Position numbers and translations under genes: made by a program. A stretch of DNA of 64,000 bases from Cyclospora cayetanensis. Taxonomy: Eukaryota; Apicomplexa; Conoidasida; Eucoccidiorida; Eimeriidae. The stretch lies in contig NW_020312102.1 in NCBI RefSeq assembly GCF_002999335.1, forward strand, positions 30,826-94,825, read 5' to 3'. Each line of letters starts with the position of its first letter. The stretch's first letter is position 1. The notes beneath the pieces were generated by a model, which saw only the letters and a program-made list of their open reading frames with translations, did not search any database and was not told where the DNA came from. Positions 12,375 through 24,083 of this stretch are shown here, piece by piece.

Positions 12375-15100
12375 AATTGGTACACGGTAGATTTCCAGCT
12401 ACGGCCTTATCCTGATCCTATGAGCACGACTCAATGGGTTCCATGGCAGATCTTTGCATCACGACGTACTCTTAGGTATGCCATGGGGGATGCAATGGAA
12501 GACGCGCATGTGGCCACACCTGCGTGCTGTGGACCTTGATGTGCCGAAAACCGCTACGAAAAAGCATCATTATTTTTCGCTTACTGCAGCATAGCCTGTT
12601 TGCAGGTGTTTTGCTTTCTCGATGCACTGTCGTTGCTTGCCAACCAGCCTGCTTCCTCTAGGCCGAGTCCCATTGCTTAGGTTCGTGGGCGGTTTGCATG
12701 CGTCTGCTGCATTTCCGACCCAATACCCCACAATGGGCGCAGGTGCATTGTTGAGAATTTATCCGGGGTTGTCTAAAGGCGTAGGAAACCTCCGCTTTCT
12801 TCTCTCGTCCAACTTAGACTGTAGGCTGGGTTCTAGAAGCACAGGTTTTAGAAGCTATTTTGGCCGTTCTTTTCAAGCAAAGACCCAGGAGCTACTCTCA
12901 TTTGCTCTTCGAGCGTCAATCACTCCATCATTTGCGGGAGCTCCACTGACCAGTTGTTGAAGAGCTGAGTGGCTGCCCATTCTGCGACTACCTGGAGTGA
13001 CACTTCTGGTAAATGTATGCTGGTGCAAGCTCGATTCTCGAAAAACTTGCTTTTGAGCTCATCTCGGCATAAAAGGATGACTCAGGCCTTGTATGGAATC
13101 TTGAGCTGCAGATATTCCTCTAGGTAGACATATTCCTTTGCATGCACAGAACCAACATCGAAACTGCTCCTTCCTCCAACAGACCTGATGCAAGAACTTT
13201 TGCTTTGATTTCCATCGGAGATAAAAGGCGAAGCACATATTCAACCAGCTGATAAACTCGTAAAATTATTGCTTATCCTGAAGGCCGTCATACTTTTATG
13301 AAAACCTCAACATCATCGGCTCATCATGAGCATTTCGTCAGCTGAAGGCTCATGCTCAATAGGAAGTTGAGGATCGTCTTTAATTTAAGGCTAAGACGGT
13401 CTCCCTTGATAAAACCCTTAGCGGAGCGCCGCGTTGAATGCAGAGGTGCAGTTCTTTGAGAATACAGTCACCCTTCAACGCGCACCCTCAGGCATGAATA
13501 TGAAGACACTTTGCTCCCACATCATTGCAATCTCAATAGAATGTACGTGGGTTTTTCTGAGTTTTTCCTTTTGTTCGCTCTGGTTCGTCAAGGATCCGAC
13601 GTAAGGGAAAAGGTCGGCAAGGATTTACATGGGTGTTGAACCTTTAAAACACTCCAAACACTCGGATGTAGTTGCACATGGGATTAAGCGCACATGGACA
13701 TAATATTGCGTCTCCTAGTATTGAGCGAACAGCATTGTGCTTTATTTTAGAGATGAACGGACAGAATATATAGTCAGTCTTTACTATTTCTTAATCAGAA
13801 ACACTCCTGTAGAAGCAAGTGCCATATGTGTACCTTGGCCTCCTACAGGACTGGTATTTCCTTGCATTCTTTATTCTAACAGCCTGAGAAAGTCTCTCAC
13901 TAGCAGGCGTATCGAACTGAAGTAAATTTTCATTGGTTTCAGCGTGACTGTACCACCCTATGACTTTTGGGGAAGAATACCCTTCTCCCGCAGAAGCGCT
14001 ACATGGGCTATTTATCTGAAGATGCCATCTCGCTCGTTCCCTCTCTCTCTCTCTCGCTTTCTCTCGCCATCGTTTGCAGGCCCTGCAGCCATGAAGTACC
14101 GCAATTTCAGAGCACAGCGCTATTGAGCCGAAGTCAGGAGTTCGGCAGCTAGCCTGTCCACTTGCTGGCTCATGCTACACTCCTAGGCTTGCAATTCCAT
14201 CAGCACGAGGTGTAGACTTAAAAGCGCAGGCGATGCGGAAGCGCAAAAATATGGCACCTCGCATTACAGTTCCACTTGAAAGAAGGTCTAGCATGCAATA
14301 CTTTAAGCGGTTTTCTTGTATCGATACCGGCTTCTCTCTAGGGGCCCCCCAAAGACAACCCGCGGGTCAGTGGGGGCCCTACCATGTTTTTTATGCCGGC
14401 GATTTCCATGTGTTCTTCTTTGCTCTCTTCAGTTTTTATTTTTCCATTCATCTCAAAATTACCCAACGTCAGGCTCTTTGTGTTGTTTTCGGTCTTGGCG
14501 GATGGGGCGGTTTTGCTCCTTCCTGCGTTATGTGTTCATCTTGGAGAGGGGGCAACCAAATGTAAGATGACGACCCTAATTTTCATATCTACGCGGCAAC
14601 TCATACACCTTTAGCAGACACAGTGCATGCCACACTTTCCCAGTAGCTGTAAGGGTGTTCTCAAGAGGTTGCCGCCTACAGGCGAAACGGCGCAAAACGC
14701 AGAAGGCAAGGGCTGCAGAAGCTTAAGGGGCTCCTCATGGTGTTCCCCTAGTTAATGAGTTCGGCATCTTCATGAGGCTGTACTGTTATTCTAGCAGACA
14801 TTTCATTTGCAACACAAGCAGGAGGCCCCTGGGCCCCCATCGCGCCTCGTAGATAGAGAGTAGTCATCTTGAACGCCTCTCCGTTATCTCCTCTTTGGAA
14901 AAACCTCCACGAGGCTGCCTCTCAGTCTGGTCGTCTCCTATTTGGGTGGCCGTAAAGGAGCTGCGCATTCAGCGTGTGCCTTTGAGGCTTGCGTTATGCA
15001 GAAGCCTTTTGTTCGAGCGATGTGCGCGTAATGCAGTACCTTCAGCTGGATAGCGTAATATTTGGTTTGTGTTGTTTTGCGTGGGCTGGCTTTGGTTTCT
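12375..15100. other. gene-poor stretch with weak candidates
   Basis: An ATG-initiated frame at 12622-12960 (plus, 112 codons) has a Leu/Arg/Ser-rich N-terminus that could be organellar, but no domain. A pyrimidine tract of CTCT units lies near 14038-14065. A frame at 14233-14565 is hydrophobic and overlapped by others. None is supported beyond being open. Confidence 0.35.
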
Positions 15101-15121
15101 CAGGTACTTCAGCTCTCTTTG

Positions 15122-15280
15122 ATGGCCTCCTCCACTGTTTACTTCTTCTACTTGTGGGGAAGCACAGGTGTTCATCCTTTCCGCATGGCTCTACACCCGC
15201 AGAAGTATCTAATAAAGGAGAAGGAAGAAGAGGATACGCTCGAACGCAGGCTTCGCCGGGAGCTGGGGGAAACAACGTAG
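15122..15280 (+). CDS. small conserved-looking protein (52 aa), unknown
   Basis: ATG at 15122. The product begins MASSTVYFFYLWGSTGVHPF and ends in a charged amphipathic helix (EKEEEDTLERRLRREL) before a TAG. The hydrophobic, aromatic-rich start followed by a charged helix resembles small accessory subunits of mitochondrial membrane complexes, but I cannot name one. The frame is open upstream to a TTTCTCAG acceptor-like site near 15103, so this may be the last exon of a slightly larger gene. It was judged coding on amino-acid composition alone. Confidence 0.35.
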   Translation: MASSTVYFFYLWGSTGVHPFRMALHPQKYLIKEKEEEDTLERRLRRELGETT

Positions 15281-18200
15281 GCGGCTGCTACCATTGCTTC
15301 TGCCGTTATACTGGTTCTCAGACCTCCCATTGCACACGGTCTGCGCTTTGCTTTTTGTATATATATACATATATCTGTGTGTATGTGTATGTGTATGTGT
15401 GTGACGCAGTTTGAAGGAATGGCGTCGCCTGGGATTCATCACAGACGAGGATTTGGGTGTCCATGATCAGGGTGGCGCAAAGGGGGCCCCTGAACAGCGG
15501 TAAAGAAAGAAGCATTAAAGTCTTTTTATATGGGTTTTTTTGAGCGCTTGAAGCTCTAGCGCGTTGCTCAGGACCGAGCGCTTCCCATGCGTAGCTTACC
15601 ATCCGTATAGATGTGTAGGTCCATTTACAGCTCCCTCAAAGGGAGCGGTGGTAACAGTCGTCGAAGCATTAGTATGCATGGACCCTCTGTAGGCACCAAG
15701 CCCCCCCCTCGTTCGGCTCAAGGCTTTGAAACTTGGGTAGGTAATGCGGTGTACACCTTGAGTACTAGGAACTTCAACGAATGGATCATTAGGTTCGGCA
15801 TTTCAACGCTTGGAGCATTCCTCTACGGAATGCCACCCACGAACGACCCCCTCCCTAAAAGCCTCCCTCAACACCCCCTTGTTAGTATCTTGGTAGGGCG
15901 AAGCCCTTTAGCTCCGGACTCACTAACTATAGACTCCATAGAGACTTATGAAGCGTTCTCAGAAGAACGTTATTTATACGAAGGGACAAGGAGAGGGGGG
16001 CAGAGAGCTACGGTGCAGGGGCCTTGCTGCACCCTCTCAGCAGTCCGAGTGTTCGCAGCTTGTCGATGCACAGGGTATCCACTCCAAGCATACACGGCGT
16101 CGCGTCTTGTTGTACCGAGCTAACGCGTATTATTGTCTGCAACACCATGCATGACCTTAAAACAGTATCGAGCAGTCAGATCCATAGTTTTCCACGTGTT
16201 CTTAGCTGCACGCGTGGGAAACGCGTAGCAGGAAGTGGCCTAATATAGGCAGCTCATCCCGCTGCCCCTCGCGTATCTTCTAAAGGCTCCGGAGACCCCA
16301 CATTCGCAGCCTATCTACGCCTGACCCGCTGGCATTCCTATAATAATACAGCGGCTCGCAGAGGACTCTTTTTTTGCGAGGCGGCGGGAGGAAAGGGGAA
16401 AAGGAGGGAGGCACTGGCCAGCGATGTAATCCATACAGCAACTTCCCGGTGATACATACACAGCTGGTGACCGGCGCGTAAAAATGCGTTTCTTTATTGC
16501 CAACTAGAGGGCCCCCGGATTTCGATGGCGAAGCAGGCCTTTGATTGTGACAGGAAGACAGTCAATTCCGAGGATTCAGTTCGGAGAAGCTCCGTATTGA
16601 CAGCAACACCTGAGAGCTATGTGCCGGCGGAACCCCTAGCTCTGTGAAGCCACCTAAATCCGACGCAAGGGGAACCCTCCTAAAGGCTTTGCTTTGCTAC
16701 TCCAACAGACAAGCGCATGCCTCTTGGATACCAAAGGAGAGAGAAAAGTGCCCCTGGCGAGGAAGAGAGGGAAGGGCGTCCGAAGGCGTATTGAACCCGC
16801 ACAGCGAAGCCTGAGCGCTGTCTTGTACCCTTTGTTTTGTGCAGTGAGTAGGTGCCTCCCAAAAGACGCCGCACAACAAAATCTGGCTTTGTGCATGTAT
16901 ATGCATGCTCCGTCGCATATTACCTCTACTCACTCTCGGGGAAAGATAACTTTTCCTTGTGCTCGACTGAAAACTCTCTAAACACGAAATCTCCAAGGCC
17001 TCTTTTTGTGTCTGAAAGGCGAGACCGCCGAATCATAGGACTGTAGAAACGGTGCTTCCTAGCTTACGTGTCTCTCTACCGCACAAAGGAACACCATCAC
17101 ACTGTGTCAGGAGACAGCCCGCAACATGTCTCTCTACCAAGATGTCCATCTTGTCCCCTCAAGCCGCCTCCCACCACCACACCCGTAAAAAGATCTAGTC
17201 TCCCCGTTTTGAAGCTTGCAGGGTTGCATCAAGCTGCGGGCAGACCACCAGCCGCTGTTGGCAATCGCCTGAAGACGCAGCACAACAACAAGCTCAGCAA
17301 AGCACTATCGGGGAGAGCAAAAATGCATCTTAAATGACTAGGAAGGCACCGTGCACATGACCCGCAGTTGATCCACACACTAAACCACTAAATGGAGGGA
17401 GAGGGAGAGTGGAAGAGAGCCGGAGAGAGTGAGAGACTATGGGGGAGGGACGAAGGAGGGCTGAAGGGGTGAAGCCGAGGCTGCGACTGCGTCCTTGTGT
17501 CTGTCTCTCCCTTTGTTCGTTGCCCTCTTTCAACCAACCCACAGTATATCACACCCACGTGCAAAAAGCCTCTACCCATTCACACAAATGCCTGGGAACC
17601 GCTCCCCCCCCACCCCCACCCCCCGTAACGCAGCACCAACAATGCATGTGCAAGACATCACCTTGCGCCTTTAATGAGAAGCCACGAGAGACAAAGCCTC
17701 CCATGAACATTCAGTGCCCAGCCAAGACCCCCTTTGAATGCATCGCTATATACCAAAGGCTACCAGCTGCAGTTCGAGCACTAAAGCAGCACGAAGGTAT
17801 ACACATGTACATCTGTATGTAGGTGTACTTTCATATGTACATACATACACATCCACCCTGGGCATACGTCTACATCCACACACCTAGAATACACAGATAT
17901 ACATACACATATACCTATAGATGTGCATATTAAGGCATGTAGGCACACATACACAGGAGCAGCGTGCTCTTCGTAGAAACGATCCGCATCCAACCCCGCA
18001 ACGTCAGTAGAACCCTCTCCCGAAACAGCACTTTGCCGGCACTTGGATAAACCACCATCCACACGTGAAACATCTGGAGTCAGTCCACCGCGTCCTCTTC
18101 CTACCCCGCGTTTCCATCCCTCCCTTAATCGCATTTTAAGGCGAAGTTCAAAGATGCATGGACTCTTGAGAGGAACCATACAATAAAGAGAAACTGCATG

Positions 18201-18333
18201 AGCAACTGCCAGACAACTCCCTCCCCACCCTCGCCCCCCTACCCCTTTCCCCCTATCCCGCCTTTCCATTTTCCCGCCTACAAAAGCGGCTTTCTCCTCG
18301 AAAGAAGAACACCGTTTTTTGTCTGTCCTCTCG
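15281..18333. other. gene-poor stretch with microsatellites
   Basis: Contains a TATA/GTAT tract at 15355-15405, a purine-rich tract of GGGAGAGA units at 17395-17440 and a C-rich tract near 17605-17625. Frames at 15611-16123, 16654-17046 and 17439-17822 overlap one another on both strands and carry no recognisable domain. The repeat-rich half of the window begins at about 17.8 kb. Confidence 0.5.
17812..17945 (-). repeat. TGTA/ACATAC microsatellite
   Basis: Degenerate tract of ACATAC, TACATC and TGTATG units. It marks the transition into repeat-rich DNA about 390 bp downstream of the RPC4 stop codon. Confidence 0.6.
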
Positions 18334-19896
18334 CTACCTACCCAGAAGGACAAACTCAGCGCCGGGTTGTATAAGCACTCCACACTGCTGCACTGATCGC
18401 GTCTCACACCCCAAAGCAATCGCGAATTCCATATAGCCACGCTGTCTTTGCGCTTCCTGCGCTGCAGCGGGTGCTGAGGAAGGGACAGAAGCCACGGAGG
18501 AGGCAGCAGGAGACGAATTTGATGTTCGCAGCCTTAGCGTCACCTTCCCACTCTGGCGTACAATCAACTTTCCCAAACGGCCTGGTGGCAATTCATCCAA
18601 GCTAGTTAGCGGCTCACTCCTGCTGCTGCTGCTACTGCTGCTGCTGCTACTGCTGCTGCTGCTGTTGCTGTTGCTGCTGCTCGCGTTCTTGCGCATGCCG
18701 CCTGGGCGCCGCTGCTGCTGCTGCTGCTGCTGTGACTGCTGAGACTGCGACTCGCGATTCACCATAGCTACTCTGTCCACGGGGGGAAGATGCCGCGGCA
18801 ATTGCAGCATCAGGAAGGGACCGCCGCTCAAACCAGCGTCTGATCCACAAGCAGCAGCTACACCCTGTGCCGCTGCTGCACGAAGCACTTCAGCCACCGT
18901 TGTGGGGGAACTCTGCTCCTGCTGACAAAAAAATCAGACAAACACACCCCACACACAGGTACACATACAGACACATACAGACAGACAGGAACAGACATAC
19001 AGACATAAAGACAGACACACAGACAGACACACAGACAGACAGACATAAAGACAGACAGACATACATACACACACACAGGCAGACACATAGACACAGAGTT
19101 ACACAGACCAACACACAGACAGACATGCATACATAAACAGGCCCAATAGGCACTTTATGGCGCAGTTTCCGAGATGCCTGGGTTGTTTTCGCTGCAGGTG
19201 CTACTTGTGAGGAGATGCATGCGGAAATGGAGCGGGCGTTGTCTCTGTGCGTTGGACCCCCCTCGCAGCGGTGACAGCAATCGACGAGGCTAGAAACTTT
19301 CACAGCAGCAAGAGCAGAAAAAGGCACATGGAGGAGTGGTAGTAGCATGAACCTGGCGAGGTGAGACAGGGGGCACTGAGGAGGTTGGGAGAATTGGCAG
19401 ACCTTATGGAAGGGAAGCGAGAGAGGGCTGTAGATGAAGCTGTCTTCTTGAGTAGCACTGAGAGACGCCAGCGTGACACCTCGTTTCTGCTGCTGCTGCT
19501 GTTGATGGTGGCTGTGGTTGTGCTGCTGCTGCTGGAAAGTTGCGGCTCCTTCTTCGCTCTGCTGCAGAAGTTTGCTCCTTTTCTCTTCATCCGTCAGTAG
19601 TTGCTGCTTCGACTTTATTCCCTGCAGCCTCTGTGGCGACTGCTGCTGCTGCTGCTCCCCCTTGCGGCGCAGGTGCTCTTCAGTCTTGAGCCGGAGAAGA
19701 TCTGCAGGTCGGCTCGTCTGTTGCGACTGCTTCAGCTGCTGCTGAAGCGGCGCTGCATTCAGCAGCATTCCAGCAAGAGAGAGTTCTCTTGCCTCGGAAG
19801 AGCTTGTAGCAGGTGCAGTGACGGGCAGTGTTTGGAGGGCACGTGTTGTAGAAGCGGCTGAAACATTGGGTGTGAAGCGGAAGCGCTGTTGTTGCG

Positions 19897-19942
<46 letters not shown>

Positions 19943-20614
19943 CTGCATCTGCTGCGAGGACGTTCTCGGAAAACGGGGGAGTGTTGCATGAGGTGGTCGC
20001 ACAGTCTGCTGCTGTTGCTGCTGGTGCATCTGCAGTAGCAGCAGCCTGCTTGGCGTGCGGGTAAGAAGCGCAGGAGGCACTTGTGTGGCGTTGAAGCCAT
20101 TGGAAGCTTGCTGATGCTGTAGAGAAGGCTGTTCGGGTTCGCTTTGCGCGTCGAGGAGCTGCTGCTGCTGCTCTTCTTGCGGCTGCGGCTGCTGCTGCTC
20201 TTCTTGCGGCTGCGGCTGCTGCTGCTCTTGTTGGACGTCTTCTTCTTCATCAGAAGAGTGAGCAAGCCTTCGCAGACGTCTGCAGCGCGGCTGTCTGTGC
20301 CTTCCTGTTGCTTCAGATGCTCGCGTGGACGGCGGCATGGCGTGGGGTGCAGCTGGCAACAGCCGTTCTTGGGGAGACTGGGAGTCATCAGCAGGGGTCT
20401 GTGAGACGTTTGCAGCCAGCTGCAGCTGAGATTGCGAAGTCGAGAGGTCTGCCACGCTGCTCGGAGGGGAATCAAGGGAGCATGGGAAGCTTTCCCTCTC
20501 TCCGAAGATGGCCCCTTCCGAGTTTAGCGCTTGCTGCGGCTCGCAACTGCCCCCATCTGCCCCAAGGCGACGATCTCTCGAACCTGCTCCCTTCCTCTCC
20601 TTCTCCTTTGCCAT
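18334..20614 (-). CDS. RNA polymerase III subunit RPC4 (Rpc53/POLR3D family)
   Basis: Predicted subunit of the RPC4-RPC5 subcomplex of nuclear RNA polymerase III, which takes part in initiation, termination and reinitiation at tRNA and 5S genes. The family signature is in the last exon (18921-18334). [14 protein letters not shown] matches the conserved QLPxxLP element. [18 protein letters not shown], followed by [20 protein letters not shown], matches the C-terminal beta module and ends at the stop. Exon 1 (20614-19133) starts at MAKEKERKG, the first ATG in frame, and is mostly disordered with long Gln runs. The intron 19132-18922 closes in phase 0 (donor GTATGC, acceptor TTTTTTTGTCAG) and carries a TGTGTG-rich microsatellite. 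A second small intron near 19290-19400 is possible because residues there look translated from non-coding sequence. The family call is firm for the C-terminus; the N-terminal model is less certain. Confidence 0.8.
18930..19128 (-). repeat. TGTC/TGTG microsatellite inside the RPC4 intron
   Basis: On the plus strand this reads as ACAGACAG and ACACAC units; on the coding strand it is GT-rich. It fills nearly the whole 211 bp intron. Reading through it gives the spurious Val/Cys-rich stretch seen in frame. Confidence 0.85.
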
Positions 20615-20975
20615 TTCGTCTTGAAATGCAGAAACGCGCGTGGCTACGTCTCGAAGGGCGAAGGAGGCCCCTCCTCGCTCGCGGAGGGATGACAGCCGCA
20701 CGTCGATGGCAGCTTTCTGGCTTCCCCCGCTGGCCCTTCAAGCCGAAGATTGCCGTTTTCTAGGTGTCGAAAGCCTCCATATATATATTTATATGCGAGA
20801 AGGCGCTTAGAAAAAAGAATGCGCGATCAACGAAGCTGCGACGTTTCTGTTTTTGCTGTGCAAGAGGGAGGGAGGGGGGAAGCGAGAGGGGGGCCCCCCG
20901 AGCGCAAGGGGCCCCCCGAGCGCAGGGGGCCCCCCTCCCTCCCCCCTTCCCCGCCCAGTAGAGGATCCTCCCCGC

Positions 20976-21007
20976 GAACAACGAACGGGGGCCCCCGTTC
21001 GTTGTTC
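20976..21007. repeat. 32 bp perfect palindrome
   Basis: GAACAACGAACGGGGG is followed immediately by its exact reverse complement, with no spacer. It lies between the divergent RPC4 and S10 genes. Confidence 0.95.
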
Positions 21008-21209
21008 TTGCTATAAATAGCACCCCTTTTATCTGCGCTACCGCCTCCCTTCCTCTCTTTCCTCTCCAAACAATAAAGGATCCTTTTCCTCTGCATGTTC
21101 TCCTCCTTTTTAAAGGCCATCGGCTTCGCCAGGATCGCCCCTCGCTCTCCTCTTTAGACTCAAGCTGCGCATGCGCACTTTTACCCATCCAGGGATCTCC
21201 ATACAGTAC

Positions 21210-21376
21210 ACACAAAGACACACAGATAAACACACACACACGCATGTACATACGTACACATATACATACACATGCATACACATACATGCATCCATACAGA
21301 CATACATGAACATATACACACATATGTATATACATATATACATGTACATATATACATATACATACATATACACATA
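21210..21376. repeat. ACACAC/ACATATA microsatellite
   Basis: Degenerate tract passing from ACACAC to TACATATA units, about 290 bp upstream of the S10 start codon. A short (TA) tract follows at 21486-21502. Confidence 0.8.
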
Positions 21377-21663
21377 ATTTCCAGCAGGAGCGCGGCGACG
21401 CTTCTTTGGTTTCTATAAAGTTCGGTATTCCGAATTGCCTGCCTGCCGAATTGCCTGCCTCTCCCCTCCGCAGGTTACTGGCTGCATACATATATATATA
21501 TAGTGTACTGCTCTGCATGCATCCTTGTAGGCCAGCAGAGGGTGCCGCCACCAGCGGCACGCGTAAAAGCCACCCCTGAGGGGGCCCTTGGGAGGGGGCC
21601 CCCTTCCTCCCCTTCCCCCTCCCTATTCCTCGCCCGTGGCGTCTTCGCGAGCTTTTCACGTCC

Positions 21664-21968
21664 ATGGATACGCGCTCAGCAGAAGCAGTCTCTTTCTCGC
21701 TGCAGCCGCAAGTGCTGCTGCTGCTGCCGCTGCTGGGGGGACTGCTGCTAGGCTTAGTGGCGAGCGCTCCTCCTGCCTTGGCCTTTACTGCGCCTCAACA
21801 ACGCAGCGAAGGCTTCGTGGCATCCGCCAGCCTGCGCCTTACCTTTCAACGCGTTCCTCTGCCCTTTAACACAGCAGCCTACAGGGACGCCTCTCTTGCG
21901 AGGAGGCTGTACAGTGGCGTCGGAAACAGCGAAACATCCGTCGACAGCAGCACTAGCAGCAGTACTAG

Positions 21969-22012
<44 letters not shown>

Positions 22013-23142
22013 CTATCAGCAGCACTAGCAGCAGCACTAGCAGCAGTACTAGCGGCAGCATGAGTAGTAGCAGCCACAGAGACAGAGGCGTTCTGGCGTC
22101 CAGACGGAGCGGGAAGCGCGTGCAGCTGCATCCGCACGTCTCCCATCGCTACATACACTCCAGGAGGGAGGAGCACTTGAAGAAACACTTTCGCAGAGTG
22201 TCGGCGAGCTCTCCTGAGGGGGCTGAGACGCTCGCTGCAATAGCTGCAAGAAAAGCAGCACCGGCAGCTACCCTTGCCGAGCGAGCAGCCACAGAATCTG
22301 AAAATGCTGCTGCGTTCGCATGGCCAAGGGGTTGCTTCCTCAGGATTCGTCTGACTGCTCCGCGAGCTGACGACTTAGCAGAGACCCTTAGACGCCTAGA
22401 GGCAGCTCTGCAGCAGCTGAACGCCCTTGTAGCGAGGCAGCAACAACAGGAGCAACAGCAGCAGGAACGACAGGAGCAGGAGCAACAGCAGCAGGAAGGA
22501 CAGGAGGAGGAGAAAGCGCCGGCGTTTTTGCTGTCAGTTGCCTGTCTCCCGACGCAGCGCAGAGTGCTCACGCTGTTGCGGTCCCCCTTCAAACACAAAG
22601 ACAGCAGAGAGCAGTATGAATTGCTGCAGCGGAAACTTTTGGTGGACGTCCACCTTAGTGCAGAGTTGCTGCGTTACCTCAAGAAGAAGCAGCAGCAGAG
22701 CGCTGGCAGTCGCAGGGACGGGGGTGCTGGTGAAAAAAGCACTGTTGGAGATTGCCCGATGGAGTCTCTTAAGCGGCTGCGCTCACACATGCGACTCTTC
22801 CGCCGACATTTCGGATTTCTCTTGCAGCGGCAGGAGGGACTGCAGCAGCACGAGGAGGAAAAAAAAGAGGAATGGCAGCAGCCTGAGCACGCGTTGTTGA
22901 ATCGTGAGAAGGCTCTTGAGGACGCGGTGTATAGGGAGCTGCAACAAATGCCTTTGCAGGATGTGCAGCTGGCTAGTGCTCCTTTCCTGCACTTGCCTAC
23001 CTTTTTGAGTGTCAGCATGCCCGAGAGAGTCGGCGCTTCCGCCTACTTCGACATGTATGTACACCCGGAAAAGCTGAGGCGTATCTGGCACCGCCTAGGG
23101 ATGCGCACCCAGTGGATATCTAAATACCGACTGTATCAACGG
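21664..23142 (+). CDS. 30S ribosomal protein S10 (uS10), probably apicoplast-targeted
   Basis: Predicted component of the small-subunit head of a bacterial-type organellar ribosome. The ATG at 21664 opens a hydrophobic segment (residues ~17-41, containing GLLLGLVASAPPALAF) like a signal peptide. A Ser/Thr/Arg-rich region follows, the bipartite leader expected for apicoplast import. The S10 core follows: FLRIRLTAP (~224-232) is the first strand, and CLPTQRRVLTLLRSPFKHKD with SREQYELLQRK (~293-325) matches the hallmark of the family (PLPTKxxxxTVLRSPHxxKxSREQFExR). The two halves are separated by a Gln/Glu-rich insertion (~255-285). A further ~165 residues after the core have no counterpart in bacterial S10. 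I end the exon at 23142, before a GTACGA donor; the frame otherwise runs through a microsatellite to 23427. Downstream exons may belong here (see 23520-24039). A mitochondrial location is the alternative. Confidence 0.8.
21945..22065 (+). repeat. AGCAGCACT coding minisatellite
   Basis: About a dozen 9 bp units of AGCAGCACT with point variants, in frame, giving Ser-Ser-Thr repeats in the predicted transit-peptide region of the S10 protein. Because the unit is a multiple of three, copy-number change keeps the frame. Confidence 0.9.
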
Positions 23143-23213
23143 GTACGACTGAGGACGCCTAGCGAAAGCTGCCAACTAGCCGCAGTCAGCTCTTCCTCCT
23201 CGAGCAAGCAGGC

Positions 23214-23300
23214 CACATACACATACACACGTGCACATACACATACACACACAGACACACATACACATACAGACACACATACACATACACACAAAGAAAC
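23214..23300 (-). repeat. ACACAT/ACAGAC microsatellite in the S10 intron
   Basis: Follows the GTACGA donor at 23143 and precedes CAG acceptors at 23306 and 23331. Unlike most introns here, the tract is CA-rich, not GT-rich, on the coding strand. Confidence 0.8.
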
Positions 23301-23519
23301 ATCCAGGTCGCCTGGAGGATCTGTTTCGCAGTGTTGCCGCCGACAAGAGGCATGTTGTGCAAGCTTGCATCTCACTGCCAAAAGGCCCTTCAGACACATG
23401 CAGCGACGGCTACCACTAGCCAGATAACGGTGGACCCCATGAACGTCAGAAAGAGCACCCTCCCTGGCTAGCGATTCCTCTAGCGTGCTTATTTTTTGTG
23501 GGAACCTTTTTGATCTCAG

Positions 23520-24039
23520 GAGATGGAGAAGAAGGAAAAGCTGATAGACGAGCTGCTACATCCCAAGTTTCGCTTCGACCGTTTACTCCGGTGGCCGTCG
23601 GACTTTGATTCTTTGCGGATGAAGCAGATCCCCGAGCTCGAGAAGATGCTTCGAATGTGCGGGCAGCTTTAGACAAGAGCGCAAAACAGCGGGCAGTACA
23701 GAATAGGGTGAAAAAGCAGGAAACGCCTGGCGGGAGAGTTCAGACGAGAGGAAACGGCAGGAGTGGCTCGGTCGCCTCCGGATGTGCGATGATTTGTGTG
23801 TGTGTGTGTGTGTTTGCATGTGTATGTGTGTATGTCTATATGTGTATGTGTGTATGTCTATATGTGTATGTGTATGTGTGTGGTTTACGCTTCACAGCGC
23901 AAAGATGTACAGACAGCAGCGCCTGGCCCGCGCGCGAAGAGGAGAGGCTCCCTTTGAGCCCAAAGTGCGCCTTTTTGGAGACTTTCAGCTTCCAGATGAT
24001 TTGCCAGATCCGAAGGACGAAGAAACATCCGCCTCTTAA
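23520..24039 (+). CDS. helical C-terminal exons of the S10 locus, or a separate small gene
   Basis: I do not recognise the domain. After a GATCTCAG acceptor, 23520-23672 reads EMEKKEKLIDELLHPKFRFD and ends near EKMLRM. The charged helix then continues in a second frame (VRAALDKSAKQRAVQNRVKK, ~23655-23722) and in a third (WRESSDERKRQEWLGRLR, ~23727-23783), with no room for introns between them. An intron at 23784-23897 (donor GTGCGA, acceptor CTTCACAG, phase 2, GT-microsatellite inside) then closes cleanly onto 23898-24039, which ends at a TAA after DLPDPKDEETSAS. Two single-base indels, real or from assembly, would explain the frame changes. Phase-0 joining to the S10 gene through an exon at ~23307-23438 is possible, which would make this a C-terminal extension. 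Confidence 0.5.
23795..23883 (+). repeat. GTGTATGT microsatellite in an intron
   Basis: GT-rich tract on the coding strand occupying most of the 114 bp intron 23784-23897. Confidence 0.85.
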
Positions 24040-24083
24040 CTCTCTGCGTACCAAGGCAGGAGGGGTTGGGGAGAAGGCCATGA

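Larger units (their letters stand above)
20615..21663. promoter_or_regulatory. shared upstream region of divergent RPC4 and S10 genes
   Basis: About 1.05 kb separates the two start codons, which point away from each other, so this block should hold both promoters. It contains a G/C block with three GGGGCCCCCC-type units (20890-20937), a 32 bp perfect palindrome, an ACATATA microsatellite and a further GGGGCCC motif near 21580-21603. The promoter role is inferred from position only. A long minus-strand frame across the block (21665-20760) reads through the microsatellite and palindrome, and I do not consider it a gene. Confidence 0.45.

Noticed and set aside
20760..21665. 301-codon open frame on the minus strand upstream of RPC4
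   Set aside because: It reads through an ACATATA microsatellite, a palindrome and GGGGCCC blocks. It starts inside the S10 leader and shows no domain.
21664..23142. Mitochondrial instead of apicoplast S10
   Set aside because: The long N-terminal hydrophobic segment followed by a basic Ser/Thr-rich stretch fits a bipartite apicoplast leader better. Not excluded without localisation data.
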